Source of the DNA: Sphingobium sp. V4
GTDB taxonomy: Bacteria; Pseudomonadota; Alphaproteobacteria; Sphingomonadales; Sphingomonadaceae
Length of the DNA stretch: 64,000 bases
Reading direction: 5' to 3'
Assembly: GCF_029590555.1 (NCBI RefSeq)
Contig: NZ_CP081001.1
Location: forward strand, 2,232,001 to 2,296,000
A model generated the notes under the pieces. The model saw nothing but the letters and a program-made list of their open reading frames with translations, was not told the DNA's origin and did no database searches. The position numbers and the translations under genes were made by a program. This document shows, one piece after another, positions 22,486 through 31,276 of the stretch (the first letter of the stretch is position 1; each line of letters starts with the position of its first letter).

Positions 22486-22583
22486 ACACCCTGTCGCTCC
22501 GGGCTCCTACCCTGGTCCGCGAGCCTTCCCTGCAGAGGTATCCTGCCGGGCGCCTTTCTCCTCGGGGGCGCCCGGCCTGTTTT
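22486..22583 (+). ncRNA. Candidate small RNA with C-rich loops, between mdh and zapE
   Basis: About 98 bases from the predicted transcription start to a strong terminator, in a 325-base gap with no gene. The 3' hairpin is a perfect GCCGGGCGCC / GGCGCCCGGC stem (22545-22554, 22567-22576) with loop TTTCTCCTCGGG, followed by CTGTTTT. A second hairpin GGCTC/GAGCC is upstream. Single-stranded parts are rich in CTCC, CCTACCC and CCTTCCC, as in several alphaproteobacterial trans-acting sRNAs that pair with Shine-Dalgarno sites. I do not recognise the family, and expression is inferred. Confidence 0.4.
22545..22583 (+). terminator. Intrinsic terminator, plus strand
   Basis: Perfect 10-base GC stem with a 12-base loop containing CTCCTC, then CTGTTTT. 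No plus-strand protein gene ends nearby, which is why a small RNA is proposed. Confidence 0.7.
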
Positions 22584-22674
22584 GCTTTATGAAAATTGCG
22601 TTCCGATGAACGACACGCGCAATATCCGGCGAGCAGATTCCTCCCGCCGATGAACTGACTTGCGATGCGAAAGC

Positions 22675-23787
22675 CTATTTTGGCCCGTGGCCCAGCGCCA
22701 GATAATCGTCTGACTGCATTTCCATCAGCCGCGATACGGTGCGCTCGAACTCGAACGCCCCATCCCCTTCGGGATAGAGGCGCGCCGGCTCCGCATCCGC
22801 CGCGGCCAGCAGCTTCACCCGATATTCGTAAAGCGAGTCGATCAGAGTCACGAACCGCGCCGCCTCGTTACGATTTTCGGGCCCCAACACCGGAATGCCC
22901 ACGATGATGACGGTGTGATATTTGCGCGCGATGGCCAGATAGTCCGGCGCGCCGCGCGCCTCCACGCACAACCGCTTGAAGGAGAAGACCGCGACGCCCT
23001 TCAGGCTCTTGGGCACCTGCATGGTGCGCCCGCCCTGAACCACAATCTCCTCCGCCGGCACCCTGGCCCGGTCCTCGACCGGATAGTCGGTCAAGCGGAA
23101 AAAGGCCTCGGACAGCGCCTTCGTCGCCTCCGGCCCGTTGGGGCAGTGCCACAGCTTCGCGTCGCCCAGACGGTCGCGCCGGTAATCAACCGGCCCGTTC
23201 AGCGTCATCACGTCCAGCTTCGCCTTGATCAGGTCGATGAAGGGCAGGAAAAGCTGGCGGTTGAGACCATTCTTGTAGAGTTCGTCAGGCTCGCGGTTGG
23301 AGGTGGTGACGATCGTCACCCGCTTTTCCAGCAGCCCGGTGAATAGGCGCGACATGATCGCCGCGTCAGCCATGTTGTTCACGACCATCTCGTCGAAGCA
23401 GAGCAGTCGCGCCTCCTCGGCCAGCGACTCGACAACCGGCGGGATCGGATCGCCCGTCTCAGACTTGCGCGCCTCGGCAAGGCGGGCATGAACGTCCAGC
23501 ATGAATTCGTGGAAATGGGCGCGCTTCTTGCGCTTCACTTGAACCGTGTCGAAGAACAGGTCCATCAGCATCGACTTGCCGCGCCCGACGCCACCCCACA
23601 TGTAGAGGCCGCGCGGTGGCTCGGGCGCCTTGCGCAGCAGCTTCCAGAGCGTCGATCCGCGGGCTGGCGCCGCTTCCAGTTCCTGTTGCAGCCGGTCGAG
23701 TCGAACCGCCCCCGCCCGCTGGTCCGAGTCGGGCCTCAGTTCGCCGGCCTGGACCAGCGTGTCGTAGCGGGCGATCACGCTGCTCAC
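22675..23787 (-). CDS. zapE: Cell division protein ZapE (AFG1-like ATPase)
   Basis: P-loop ATPase of 370 residues, close to family length. The Walker A is WGGVGRGKSMLMD, the Walker B region is LLCFDEMVVNN, and the sensor region is VTIVTTSNREPDELYKNG. In Escherichia coli ZapE modulates the Z-ring. The mitochondrial homologue AFG1/LACE1 handles respiratory proteins, which is of interest given that sdhB heads this operon. The GTG start overlaps the thioesterase stop by 4 bases. Confidence 0.9.
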   Translation of the reverse strand: MSSVIARYDTLVQAGELRPDSDQRAGAVRLDRLQQELEAAPARGSTLWKLLRKAPEPPRGLYMWGGVGRGKSMLMDLFFDTVQVKRKKRAHFHEFMLDVHARLAEARKSETGDPIPPVVESLAEEARLLCFDEMVVNNMADAAIMSRLFTGLLEKRVTIVTTSNREPDELYKNGLNRQLFLPFIDLIKAKLDVMTLNGPVDYRRDRLGDAKLWHCPNGPEATKALSEAFFRLTDYPVEDRARVPAEEIVVQGGRTMQVPKSLKGVAVFSFKRLCVEARGAPDYLAIARKYHTVIIVGIPVLGPENRNEAARFVTLIDSLYEYRVKLLAAADAEPARLYPEGDGAFEFERTVSRLMEMQSDDYLALGHGPK

Positions 23788-24245
23788 CTGGCGGCAGGCG
23801 CCTTGCGGATAGTGGCGGAGGATGCTGCGACGGGCTGACCATCCTGGGTGATGAGCATCCGCAGGAAGAAGAGCCTCCCCGTCTCCCGCAGCATCTCCAC
23901 GTCGGCAAACAGATCAGGCCCGACCTTGCCCGCGCCCAGATATTGCATGGACAGGTCGATGGTCACGCCATTGACCTGCGCCTTGTGCCCCATGACCCAA
24001 AGGCCGCCGAAATAGGCATGATCGGCAAACGCCGCCAGGAAGCCGCCGTGAAGCGTGTCGACTCGATTACGATGATTGGCACGCGTCTCCAGCCCGACCA
24101 GCGCCTTGCCCGGCGCATCACTGCGCATATAGCCGCGCCCGATCGCCTGGAGGAAAGTGTCGGGGTGCGGGTCCGACCAGGCGGCCCAGCCCGCCCACTT
24201 GCCTTCGGTCAGCGTGGCGCCGCCCGCTATGCCGTCACTCGCCAA
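23784..24245 (-). CDS. PaaI-type hotdog-fold thioesterase
   Basis: 153-residue hotdog protein with NRVDTLHGGFLAAFADHAYFGGL, the HGG plus acidic-residue pattern of the PaaI acyl-CoA thioesterase group. It begins at a TTG (24245) one base before the sdhB stop, and its stop overlaps zapE by 4 bases. The acyl-CoA substrate cannot be read from the sequence. Its place between sdhB and zapE looks like co-transcription rather than a shared pathway. Confidence 0.8.
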   Translation of the reverse strand: MASDGIAGGATLTEGKWAGWAAWSDPHPDTFLQAIGRGYMRSDAPGKALVGLETRANHRNRVDTLHGGFLAAFADHAYFGGLWVMGHKAQVNGVTIDLSMQYLGAGKVGPDLFADVEMLRETGRLFFLRMLITQDGQPVAASSATIRKAPAAR

Positions 24246-24246
24246 C

Positions 24247-25035
24247 TTACAGCTGCCGTTCGACCATCATCTTCTTGGTTTCGGCGATCGCCTTGGCCGG
24301 CGAAAGGCCCTTGGGGCAGACGTTCGCGCAGTTCATGATGGTGTGGCAACGATAGAGGCGGAAGGGATCTTCCAGCTCATCAAGACGCTCGCCGGTATAT
24401 TCGTCACGGCTGTCCGCCAGCCAGCGATAGGCCTGGAGCAGGATCGCCGGACCCAGGAACTTGTCGCTGTTCCACCAATAGCTGGGGCAGCTGGTCGAGC
24501 AGCAGGCGCACAGGATGCACTCGTAGAGGCCGTCCAGCTTCTCGCGATCGGCGGGCGACTGGAGCCGTTCCTTGCCGCTCGGCGGCGGGCTGACGGTTTG
24601 CAGCCACGGCTTGATGCTGTTGTACTGGGCGTAGAAATGGGTGAAGTCCGGCACCAGATCCTTGATGACGTCCATGTGCGGCAGCGGCGTGATACGCACA
24701 TCCTTGCCGGCACACTCGTCGATCGCGGTGGTGCAGGCCAGCCCGTTACGGCCGTTCATGTTCATCGAACAGCTGCCGCAAATGCCTTCGCGGCAGGAGC
24801 GGCGGAAGGTTAGCGTCGGATCATATTCATTCTTGATCTTCAGCAGCGCGTCCAGGACCATCGGACCGCAGGAGTCGAGGTCGATCTCATAGGTGTCATA
24901 ACGCGGATTTTCGCCGGAGTCGGGATCGTAGCGATAGACCTTGAAGCTGCGGACGTTGGTCGCCCCTTCAGGCGCCTTGTGGGTCACGCCCTTGCCGCTG
25001 ATCTTGCTGTTCTTGGGCAACGCAAATTCGGCCAT
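24247..25035 (-). CDS. sdhB: Succinate dehydrogenase iron-sulfur subunit
   Basis: Carries electrons from SdhA flavin to quinone, 262 residues. The plant-type [2Fe-2S] ligands are in [21 protein letters not shown]. The second domain has [16 protein letters not shown] and [15 protein letters not shown] for the [4Fe-4S] and [3Fe-4S] clusters. The frame continues upstream, but the ATG at 25035 ([16 protein letters not shown]) is the natural start. The sdhC, sdhD and sdhA genes are not upstream. The next gene is divergent, so sdhB is uncoupled from them here. Confidence 0.95.
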   Translation of the reverse strand: MAEFALPKNSKISGKGVTHKAPEGATNVRSFKVYRYDPDSGENPRYDTYEIDLDSCGPMVLDALLKIKNEYDPTLTFRRSCREGICGSCSMNMNGRNGLACTTAIDECAGKDVRITPLPHMDVIKDLVPDFTHFYAQYNSIKPWLQTVSPPPSGKERLQSPADREKLDGLYECILCACCSTSCPSYWWNSDKFLGPAILLQAYRWLADSRDEYTGERLDELEDPFRLYRCHTIMNCANVCPKGLSPAKAIAETKKMMVERQL

Positions 25036-25235
25036 CGCTCGTCGAGCCTCTTCGTCGATGTCTGTCTGTTGGGGGTCCGCATAACGAAAAATCTGCAAAG
25101 GTCCAGCACCGAGGACCATGTTTCTGCCCGCAAAGCCTTGTTGCAAATGGCTTGCAGATCAGCATGGCGGCCAAGTCCGCGTCTTGCTTCCTTCACCATC
25201 CGCGCTAGGGCGACGAAATCTGTGGGGAACTCCTA

Positions 25236-26315
25236 TTGCCGATCGACATCGCCTTTCTCGCCATCGCCGAGGCCCAGCAACTCTATCATTGGCTGCCCGC
25301 CGCGCTGGAACTGGCGCGCCGGCCCGATGTACGGGTCAGCATCTTGTCCCCTTCGGACATGATATTGGCGCTGGTGACAAGCTATGATCCAGAAGGCCGC
25401 CTGAACATCGTTCGCCTGGCGCGGCCGCCATCGCGGCCCGACTCGCTCTTCCGCCAGCCCTCGCGGCTGGCGACCCTGCTGCTCAACTTGTCCACCATCG
25501 CCCGCTTCCCGACGCTCGTGACCACCGAGATCAGCAGCGCCTGGCTCCGCCGCATACCCGGCTTCCATCCCCGCCTCATCCTCATCAAGCATGGCGCGGG
25601 CGACCGGGAGGGCGGCTACAAGAAACGCCACGCCGATTTCGACCTGACCCTGGTCGCGGGCGAAAAGGATCGCCGCCGCATGATCGAGCGCGGCCTATGC
25701 ACCGCCGAGACGGTCGCCGTCGGCGGCTATCCCAAGTTCGAACTGAAGGCGGCGCGGCAGCGCTTCTTCCCCGACGACAAGCCGCTCCTGCTCTACAATC
25801 CGCATTTCGATCCGGCGCTGTCGTCATGGATCAAGCACGGCCCCGACGTTCTGGCCGCGCTGGAGTCGCTGACCGGCTGGAACGTCATCATCGCCCCGCA
25901 CACCAAGCTGGCACGCAAGGTGCCGGCGATCACCAGCAGCGCGCCGCACATCCGGATCGACATGGGCAGCCGCCGGTCGATCGACATGAGCTATACGATG
26001 AGCGCGGACGTCTATCTGGGTGACGTATCGAGCCAGGTCTATGAGTTCCTTATCGAACCGCGCCCCTGCATCTTCCTCAACCTCGACCGGCACGACGGGT
26101 CGGGCGATGCCTTCGCCCACTGGAAGCTGGGGCAGGTCATCGAGCGGGCCGACGCCCTGCCCGCCGCCCTCGCCCGCGCGAACGACTTGCAACCGGGCTA
26201 TGTTGCTGCGCAAAAGGCGGCAATGCAGCAATCCATCGACCTGTCCCCGGTCCCCGCGTCGCAGCGCCAGGCCGACCTCATCCTGAATTTCGCGACAGCC
26301 CCCAAGGACTCATAA
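25236..26315 (+). CDS. CDP-glycerol glycerophosphotransferase-like protein (TagB/TagF family)
   Basis: 359-residue cytoplasmic GT-B-like protein. Two family landmarks are visible: LILIKHGAGDREGGYKKR (about 115-131, equivalent to the HG...K loop) and SADVYLGDVSSQVYEFL (256-272, equivalent to the DYSS segment). In Gram-positives this family adds glycerol-phosphate or ribitol-phosphate units from CDP-alcohols to teichoic acids. A sphingomonad has no teichoic acid, so the acceptor here is unknown. The start is a TTG with GGGGAAC upstream. The CDP-alcohol phosphatidyltransferase gene starts 4 bases after it, so they form an operon. Confidence 0.8.
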   Translation: MPIDIAFLAIAEAQQLYHWLPAALELARRPDVRVSILSPSDMILALVTSYDPEGRLNIVRLARPPSRPDSLFRQPSRLATLLLNLSTIARFPTLVTTEISSAWLRRIPGFHPRLILIKHGAGDREGGYKKRHADFDLTLVAGEKDRRRMIERGLCTAETVAVGGYPKFELKAARQRFFPDDKPLLLYNPHFDPALSSWIKHGPDVLAALESLTGWNVIIAPHTKLARKVPAITSSAPHIRIDMGSRRSIDMSYTMSADVYLGDVSSQVYEFLIEPRPCIFLNLDRHDGSGDAFAHWKLGQVIERADALPAALARANDLQPGYVAAQKAAMQQSIDLSPVPASQRQADLILNFATAPKDS

Positions 26316-26319
26316 CGCC

Positions 26320-27423
26320 ATGAGCCAGACGATCACCACCACCCTCGGCCCGGTCCGCCTGCTCGGCGAGAATGCGACGCCGATCTGGGGCATGTCCAAT
26401 GCCGAGCGCAACCGCCGCATGGCGGAAAGCGCGGCGAAGAACGGCAGCATACTCGCGCCAGGGCATGAACTGCTGTTCAACCTGGCCTATGCCTTCGACC
26501 CTTTGCTGCTGCGCCTCGCGCTCGAAACGCCGGGCACGCTGTTCGCCTGGGGACGGACGCCCATTGTCGGGCAGGTGCCGGTGGGCAGCGATCCGCTCGC
26601 GGCGCCGACGGTCATCGACCTGTCGGACGGCCGCAAGCTCTACAATCGCCAGCTTCGCAAGCTGGAACAGCCGATGGTGCGCGAACTCACCCCGGGCACC
26701 CGGCGCGAGATCGAGCGGCGCAGCTATTTCGGCGCCTACAAGGGCGTCACCGACCTGCTGACCAAATATCTCTGGCCCGAACTGGCGCTGGTCCTGACCC
26801 GCATCGCCGCGCAGCTGCGCATGACGCCCAACATGGTGTCGGTGATCGGCGTCACCCTCTGCCTGGTCGCAACCTTCCTCTTCGCCAAAGGGATGTACTG
26901 GACCGGATTCCTCAGCGGCTTCATCTTCATGGTGCTGGACACGGTTGACGGCAAGCTCGCCCGCTGCACCATCACCTCGTCCAAATGGGGCAATGTGATC
27001 GACCATGGCGTCGACCTGGTCCACCCGCCCTTCTGGTGGTATTTCTGGGGCACCGGCCTCGCCTATTGGGGCCTTGCGCTGTCGCCCGGCACCTTCGCCT
27101 TCATCATGACCGCCGTGATCGCCGGCTATGTGCTGCAACGGCTGATCGAGGGGATGTTCCTCAAGGACTTCAAGATGGACATCCATGTCTGGCAGCCGTT
27201 CGACAGCCAGTTCCGCCTGATCACCGCACGGCGCAACCCGAACATGGTGATCCTGTTCGTCGCGCTGCTGGCCGGGCGGCCCGACATCGGCCTGATCGCC
27301 CTCGCCTGGTGGACCATCCTTTCGCTGGTCGTCCATGCCGTGCGGCTGGCGCAGGCCTATGCCGTGCAGCGCAGCGGCAAGCCGATCGTCAGCTGGATGG
27401 ATGAAGCGGAGGCGGCGCGATGA
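26320..27423 (+). CDS. CDP-alcohol phosphatidyltransferase with extra N-terminal domain
   Basis: 367 residues. The C-terminal half is an integral membrane CDP-alcohol phosphotransferase with a complete motif D207-x2-D210-G211-x2-A214-R215-x8-G224-x3-D228-x3-D232. It transfers a phospho-alcohol from a CDP carrier to a hydroxyl acceptor. The first 130 or so residues are soluble and do not match standard phospholipid synthases. Their position recalls fusions in which a nucleotidyltransferase precedes this domain, but no nucleotide-binding motif is visible. The linker (about 108-150) is basic and helical. It overlaps the HIT gene by 4 bases. Confidence 0.85.
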   Translation: MSQTITTTLGPVRLLGENATPIWGMSNAERNRRMAESAAKNGSILAPGHELLFNLAYAFDPLLLRLALETPGTLFAWGRTPIVGQVPVGSDPLAAPTVIDLSDGRKLYNRQLRKLEQPMVRELTPGTRREIERRSYFGAYKGVTDLLTKYLWPELALVLTRIAAQLRMTPNMVSVIGVTLCLVATFLFAKGMYWTGFLSGFIFMVLDTVDGKLARCTITSSKWGNVIDHGVDLVHPPFWWYFWGTGLAYWGLALSPGTFAFIMTAVIAGYVLQRLIEGMFLKDFKMDIHVWQPFDSQFRLITARRNPNMVILFVALLAGRPDIGLIALAWWTILSLVVHAVRLAQAYAVQRSGKPIVSWMDEAEAAR

Positions 27424-27866
27424 ACGCGACAATCGAGAAGTTCGGCTGGCCAGCCACGCTGGTCGCGGCGTTCGAGCACTGGCTGGTCCTGCTCCGCCCG
27501 GCCCAGCCGACGCTGGGATCCCTGGTGCTGGCGGCGAAAAGTGACGCCACCGCCTTCGGCGACCTGCCGGCGGCGGCCCATGCCGAACTCAAGACCGTGA
27601 CCACCGTGATCGAGGCGGCGCTGGGCAAGGCGGTGGGCTACAGCAAGATCAACTATCTGATGCTGATGATGGTCGACCCGCATGTCCATTTCCATGTCAT
27701 CCCCCGCTATGAAGGGACGCGCAGCGCGGCTGGCGTGACCGTCGCGGATGCGGGCTGGCCGGGCCAGCCGGAGCTTGGCGCGGCGGTAAGACTGGACAGC
27801 GAAATGGACAGCTTGCGCGCGTTCCTCCAGGAGGGGTTCGAAAAGGAAATCACCAAGAGCGCCTGA
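27420..27866 (+). CDS. HIT-family nucleotide hydrolase/transferase
   Basis: 148-residue histidine-triad protein. The H88-V-H90-F-H92-VI triad is preceded by a strand region (KINYLMLMMVDPHVHFH), as in Fhit/HINT enzymes acting on nucleotidyl phosphoanhydrides or phosphoramidates. Co-transcription with the glycerophosphotransferase and CDP-alcohol transferase suggests processing of a nucleotide-alcohol or its CMP product, which is inference. The ATG overlaps the preceding stop. Confidence 0.85.
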   Translation: MNATIEKFGWPATLVAAFEHWLVLLRPAQPTLGSLVLAAKSDATAFGDLPAAAHAELKTVTTVIEAALGKAVGYSKINYLMLMMVDPHVHFHVIPRYEGTRSAAGVTVADAGWPGQPELGAAVRLDSEMDSLRAFLQEGFEKEITKSA

Positions 27867-27895
27867 AATTCGATATAACATATTGAATTTCAATA
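27864..27895 (+). terminator. AT-rich inverted repeat at the end of the HIT operon
   Basis: Perfect TGAAATTC (27864-27871, including the stop codon) and GAATTTCA (27885-27892) with a 13-base loop. The nested 15-base palindrome TATTGAA-T-TTCAATA spans 27881-27895, followed by GTCTTT. It is a weak candidate terminator, or an operator, in otherwise GC-rich DNA. Confidence 0.35.
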
Positions 27896-28003
27896 GTCTT
27901 TAGACCCGTCTCGGCGAACGGGAACGCGGCGTCTCGCGAGCGTGTTTTGCGCATTTTTGAATCGAAGTGCGTCAAATCATGGTTCGACGATCATCCGCCA
28001 CGG

Positions 28004-28294
28004 TCAGCCGCCGACCGTCAATTCCTCATAACAGGCCTGCGCCTCGGGCGCTGGGCCGCGCCGGGCCGGCAGCTGGATCACGCGGACCACCCGCACGCCG
28101 CTGGGATGGGGGAAGGTGATGAGGTCGCCCGCGCGCACGGGCGCGTGGGAGCGCTCCACGCGGCGGCCGTTGAGGCGGATATGCCCGTCCTCGGCCAGCT
28201 TCTGCGCGGTCGACCGGCTCTTGGAAAGGCGCGCGAACCACAGGAATTTGTCGATCCGCAGCGCCGGTCCATGGCCGGAGCCCGCGTCAGCCAT
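28004..28294 (-). CDS. S4-domain RNA-binding protein (HslR/Hsp15-like)
   Basis: 96 residues. The S4 fold begins at RIDKFLWFARLSKSRSTAQKL and continues GHIRLNGRRVERSHAPVRAGDLITF. This matches Hsp15-type proteins that bind stalled 50S-nascent chain complexes. The ATG at 28294 overlaps the helicase stop by 8 bases, so the longer frame inside the helicase gene was rejected. Coupling to an RNA helicase fits a ribosome or RNA quality-control role. Confidence 0.85.
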   Translation of the reverse strand: MADAGSGHGPALRIDKFLWFARLSKSRSTAQKLAEDGHIRLNGRRVERSHAPVRAGDLITFPHPSGVRVVRVIQLPARRGPAPEAQACYEELTVGG

Positions 28295-31082
28295 TGCGGC
28301 CCAGCAACTCGGCGAGGCCGGCAAAGGCGTTGTTGGCGGGCGCGGGGCTGCCGCCGGCCGAAGCGGTGCGCGGCCGACCGCCCTCCTTCTGGCCGCCATC
28401 CCTCTGTCCGCCCTCCTTGCCGGGGCGACGGTTGCCGCCCGGCTTGCCGCCGCGCGGCTGCTGACCATGCTGGGGGCGATCGGTGCGCGCCTTCTGCCGG
28501 CCCTTGAACGCCCAGTTGGCGCCCGCGGCAGGCGCGGCGGCGGCGACCACGTCGTCCCCGCTCTCCGTCGCCTCTGTCACTTCAACCGCTTCCGTTTCGG
28601 ACGCCGGCGCCGCGGCCGGGGCGACCGGGCGGAAACCGGCAAGGCGCATCAGTTGCAGGAAGGAGGGTTCGCTGAGACCCAGCGAAACGATCTGCGGGCT
28701 GAGCGCCGTGAAGGCTTCATTCTTCGCGATCGCCTCATGCGCGGCGCGGGCCATGCGTTCGGCCATGTCGATCCGCAGCATCTGATCGCCAAAGCCGCGG
28801 AAACCGGCGATTCGCGCACCCATCCGCGCCGGCTTCTCGCCCGCCGGGATCAGCGTGAGGCCGGGGCCCGGCAGCGGCAGGCAGGGCTTGGCGATGCGCG
28901 CCGCCAGCAGCGCCGATCGCCAGCGCGCGGCGCCGGGCTTGAGCAGGCCATGATGATAGATATCGAGCACGCCGATATCGATGCCCGCCTTGCGCAGCAG
29001 ATGGCGCTGATCCTTGTCGAGATGGCCCAGCGCCGAATCGAGTTCGGTCCGCGCGATCACGCCGCCAGCATCGGCCAACTGCGCGAAGACCGCGCGCACC
29101 ACCGGCGGCACGGCCGGATCGGCGGCGCTTTCGACCATCTTGACCAGCGGCAGCAGATGCTTCTGCTTCTGACCCTCGAACCAGGCGGCGAGGCGCGCCA
29201 CGACCTGCTTCTGCACATCCTGGCCGAGGCCCAGCAGCGCACGATCAAGCCGGATTTCGGGCGCCAGCAGGGTCGGCCCCGCCAGCAGGGTCGCCACCGG
29301 CGTCTCGCCCCAGGCGATGCCCGGCGCCTGTCCCGCCTCGTCCAGCAGCGCAAAATCCGCATCCGCCGCAGCAACCAGTTCGTCAGCCTTCACTCGCAAT
29401 ACCTTTCCAAGGCGCCGTTCCGCGGCCGCCAGCAACATCTTTCGGTCCTGATGCCGCGTAGCGGGATCAACCGAGAATCGGAAGCCGTCAAGTCGTCCGA
29501 TCGTCTCGCCATCGACACAAACGCTCCCGTCCGGCTCTACCGTGACCGGCAGGGTGCTGGCATTCTGGCCGATGTCGCGCAGCAGAACGGAGGTGCGCCG
29601 GTCGACGAATCGCTGCGTCAGCGCGGCATGGAGCGCATCCGACAACTTCTCCTCCAGCGCGCGGGTCCGCTCCGCCATCTCGGCGGGATGGGCCAGCCAG
29701 TCGGGCCGGTGCGCGATGTAGGACCAGGTCCGCGCCGCCGCGATCCGGCCCGACAGCGTGTCGATGTCGCCCTGCACCGAATCGAGCCGGGCGAGATTCT
29801 GCGCGAACCAGTCGCGCGGGATATGGCCGGTCCCTTCGGACAGGAAGCGCCAGATGCGGCCGACGGTGCGGGCATGATGCTCCGCGCCCAGCTTCTGGAA
29901 ATCGGGCAGGCCGCTGGCCGCCCATAACCGTTCCACCTGCCTCTGCCCCCTGGCGCGTTCGATGACGAGGGGATCGTCGGCCAGCCGTTTCAGCACGGCA
30001 TGGTCCACCGCTTCCGGAGCGGCACGCAGTTCGGGGCGCTCGGGCTTCTGTTCCAGGTCGAAGAGCAGATGGTCGAGCCGGTCGGTGCGCGGCGTGCCGT
30101 TGCGCCAGAATAAGTGTTCCACCGGCGGGAAGCGGTGCGCCTCGATCGCTTCGATCTCCTCGGGGGTGAAGGCGGCGTCGCCATCTTCATGGCCCAGGCT
30201 GCCGAAGGTGCCATCCTTGTGATGCCGGCCGGCCCGCCCGGCGATCTGCGCCATCTCGCTGACGGTCAGGCGCCGGGTGCGCCGGCCATCGAACTTGCGC
30301 AGCGAGGCGAAGGCGACATGGGCGACATCGAGGTTGAGCCCCATGCCGATCGCGTCGGTGGCGACCAGATAGTCGACCTCGCCATTCAGGAACATCTGCA
30401 CCTGCGCGTTGCGGGTTCGGGGCGACAGGGCGCCCATCACCACCGCCGCGCCGCCCCGGAACCGGCGGAGCATTTCGGCCACGGCGTAAACCTCCTCCGC
30501 GGAGAAGGCGACGATGGCCGAGCGCTTGGGCAGGCGGGAGAGCTTCTTCGCGCCGGCATAGGAGAGGGTGGAAAAGCGAGGGCGGCCGATGATTTCCACG
30601 TCGGGCACCAATGCCTTGACGACGCGGCTGATGGTCGCGGAGCCAAGGATCATCGTTTCCTCGCGCCCACGCGCGCGCAGCAGCCGGTCGGTGAAGATAT
30701 GGCCGCGCTCAGGGTCCGATCCCAATTGCGCCTCGTCCAGCGCGACGAAGGCGAAATCTTCCTTCGTGCCGCTTTCCCGTCCTCCACCGATTGTTTGTGC
30801 GGCTCCGGCCTGCCGGCCTGCGCCGATCGGCATGGATTCCGCCGTGCAGAGGAAATAGCGCGCTTGCGGCGGCACGATCTTTTCCTCGCCGGTGACGAGC
30901 GCAACCTGTTGCGGCCCCTTGATCGCGACGACGCGGTCATAGACCTCGCGCGCCAGCAGGCGCAGCGGAAATCCCATCATGCCGCTGCTATGGCCGCACA
31001 TCCGCTCGACGGCGAGGTGGGTCTTGCCGGTGTTGGTCGGTCCCAGGACGGCAGTGACGGAAGAACGGGCGAACTGGGCCAT
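28287..31082 (-). CDS. Suv3-type DExH RNA helicase
   Basis: 931-residue superfamily 2 helicase resembling the mitochondrial degradosome helicase Suv3. Motif I is LGPTNTGKTHLA, motif II FVALDEAQ, motif III ILGSATI. Motif V is ATDAIGMGLNLDVAHVAF and motif VI EMAQIAGRAGRHHKDG. A long helical C-terminal region follows. The last 100 or so residues are Gly/Arg/Lys/Pro-rich and disordered (RGGKPGGNRRPGKEGGQRDG), a likely RNA-binding tail. The ATG at 31082 puts AQFARSSVTAVLGPTNTGKT at the start, as expected. Divergent from the M23 peptidase gene. Confidence 0.88.
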   Translation of the reverse strand: MAQFARSSVTAVLGPTNTGKTHLAVERMCGHSSGMMGFPLRLLAREVYDRVVAIKGPQQVALVTGEEKIVPPQARYFLCTAESMPIGAGRQAGAAQTIGGGRESGTKEDFAFVALDEAQLGSDPERGHIFTDRLLRARGREETMILGSATISRVVKALVPDVEIIGRPRFSTLSYAGAKKLSRLPKRSAIVAFSAEEVYAVAEMLRRFRGGAAVVMGALSPRTRNAQVQMFLNGEVDYLVATDAIGMGLNLDVAHVAFASLRKFDGRRTRRLTVSEMAQIAGRAGRHHKDGTFGSLGHEDGDAAFTPEEIEAIEAHRFPPVEHLFWRNGTPRTDRLDHLLFDLEQKPERPELRAAPEAVDHAVLKRLADDPLVIERARGQRQVERLWAASGLPDFQKLGAEHHARTVGRIWRFLSEGTGHIPRDWFAQNLARLDSVQGDIDTLSGRIAAARTWSYIAHRPDWLAHPAEMAERTRALEEKLSDALHAALTQRFVDRRTSVLLRDIGQNASTLPVTVEPDGSVCVDGETIGRLDGFRFSVDPATRHQDRKMLLAAAERRLGKVLRVKADELVAAADADFALLDEAGQAPGIAWGETPVATLLAGPTLLAPEIRLDRALLGLGQDVQKQVVARLAAWFEGQKQKHLLPLVKMVESAADPAVPPVVRAVFAQLADAGGVIARTELDSALGHLDKDQRHLLRKAGIDIGVLDIYHHGLLKPGAARWRSALLAARIAKPCLPLPGPGLTLIPAGEKPARMGARIAGFRGFGDQMLRIDMAERMARAAHEAIAKNEAFTALSPQIVSLGLSEPSFLQLMRLAGFRPVAPAAAPASETEAVEVTEATESGDDVVAAAAPAAGANWAFKGRQKARTDRPQHGQQPRGGKPGGNRRPGKEGGQRDGGQKEGGRPRTASAGGSPAPANNAFAGLAELLGRNG

Positions 31083-31276
31083 ATCCGCCCTATGTCGGGG
31101 ATGGAACGGCACGGGGCAAGGAGATTCGGCGGTTCCCGCCGCTTTGCCGAGCCTGTCGGGCCGGCGGCACGATTCGTCGCACGACCGAGTCGATGCGCCC
31201 CATCTTAAATTGACTTTAACCCTGCCCGGTTCACAACGGCCGCCCCGACGCATAGAGCGGGAATGTCGGGTCGGCG

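Noticed and set aside
22500..22583. Terminator of zapE or mdh
   Set aside because: The U-run is on the plus strand, opposite to both genes. The minus-strand flank has no U-run.
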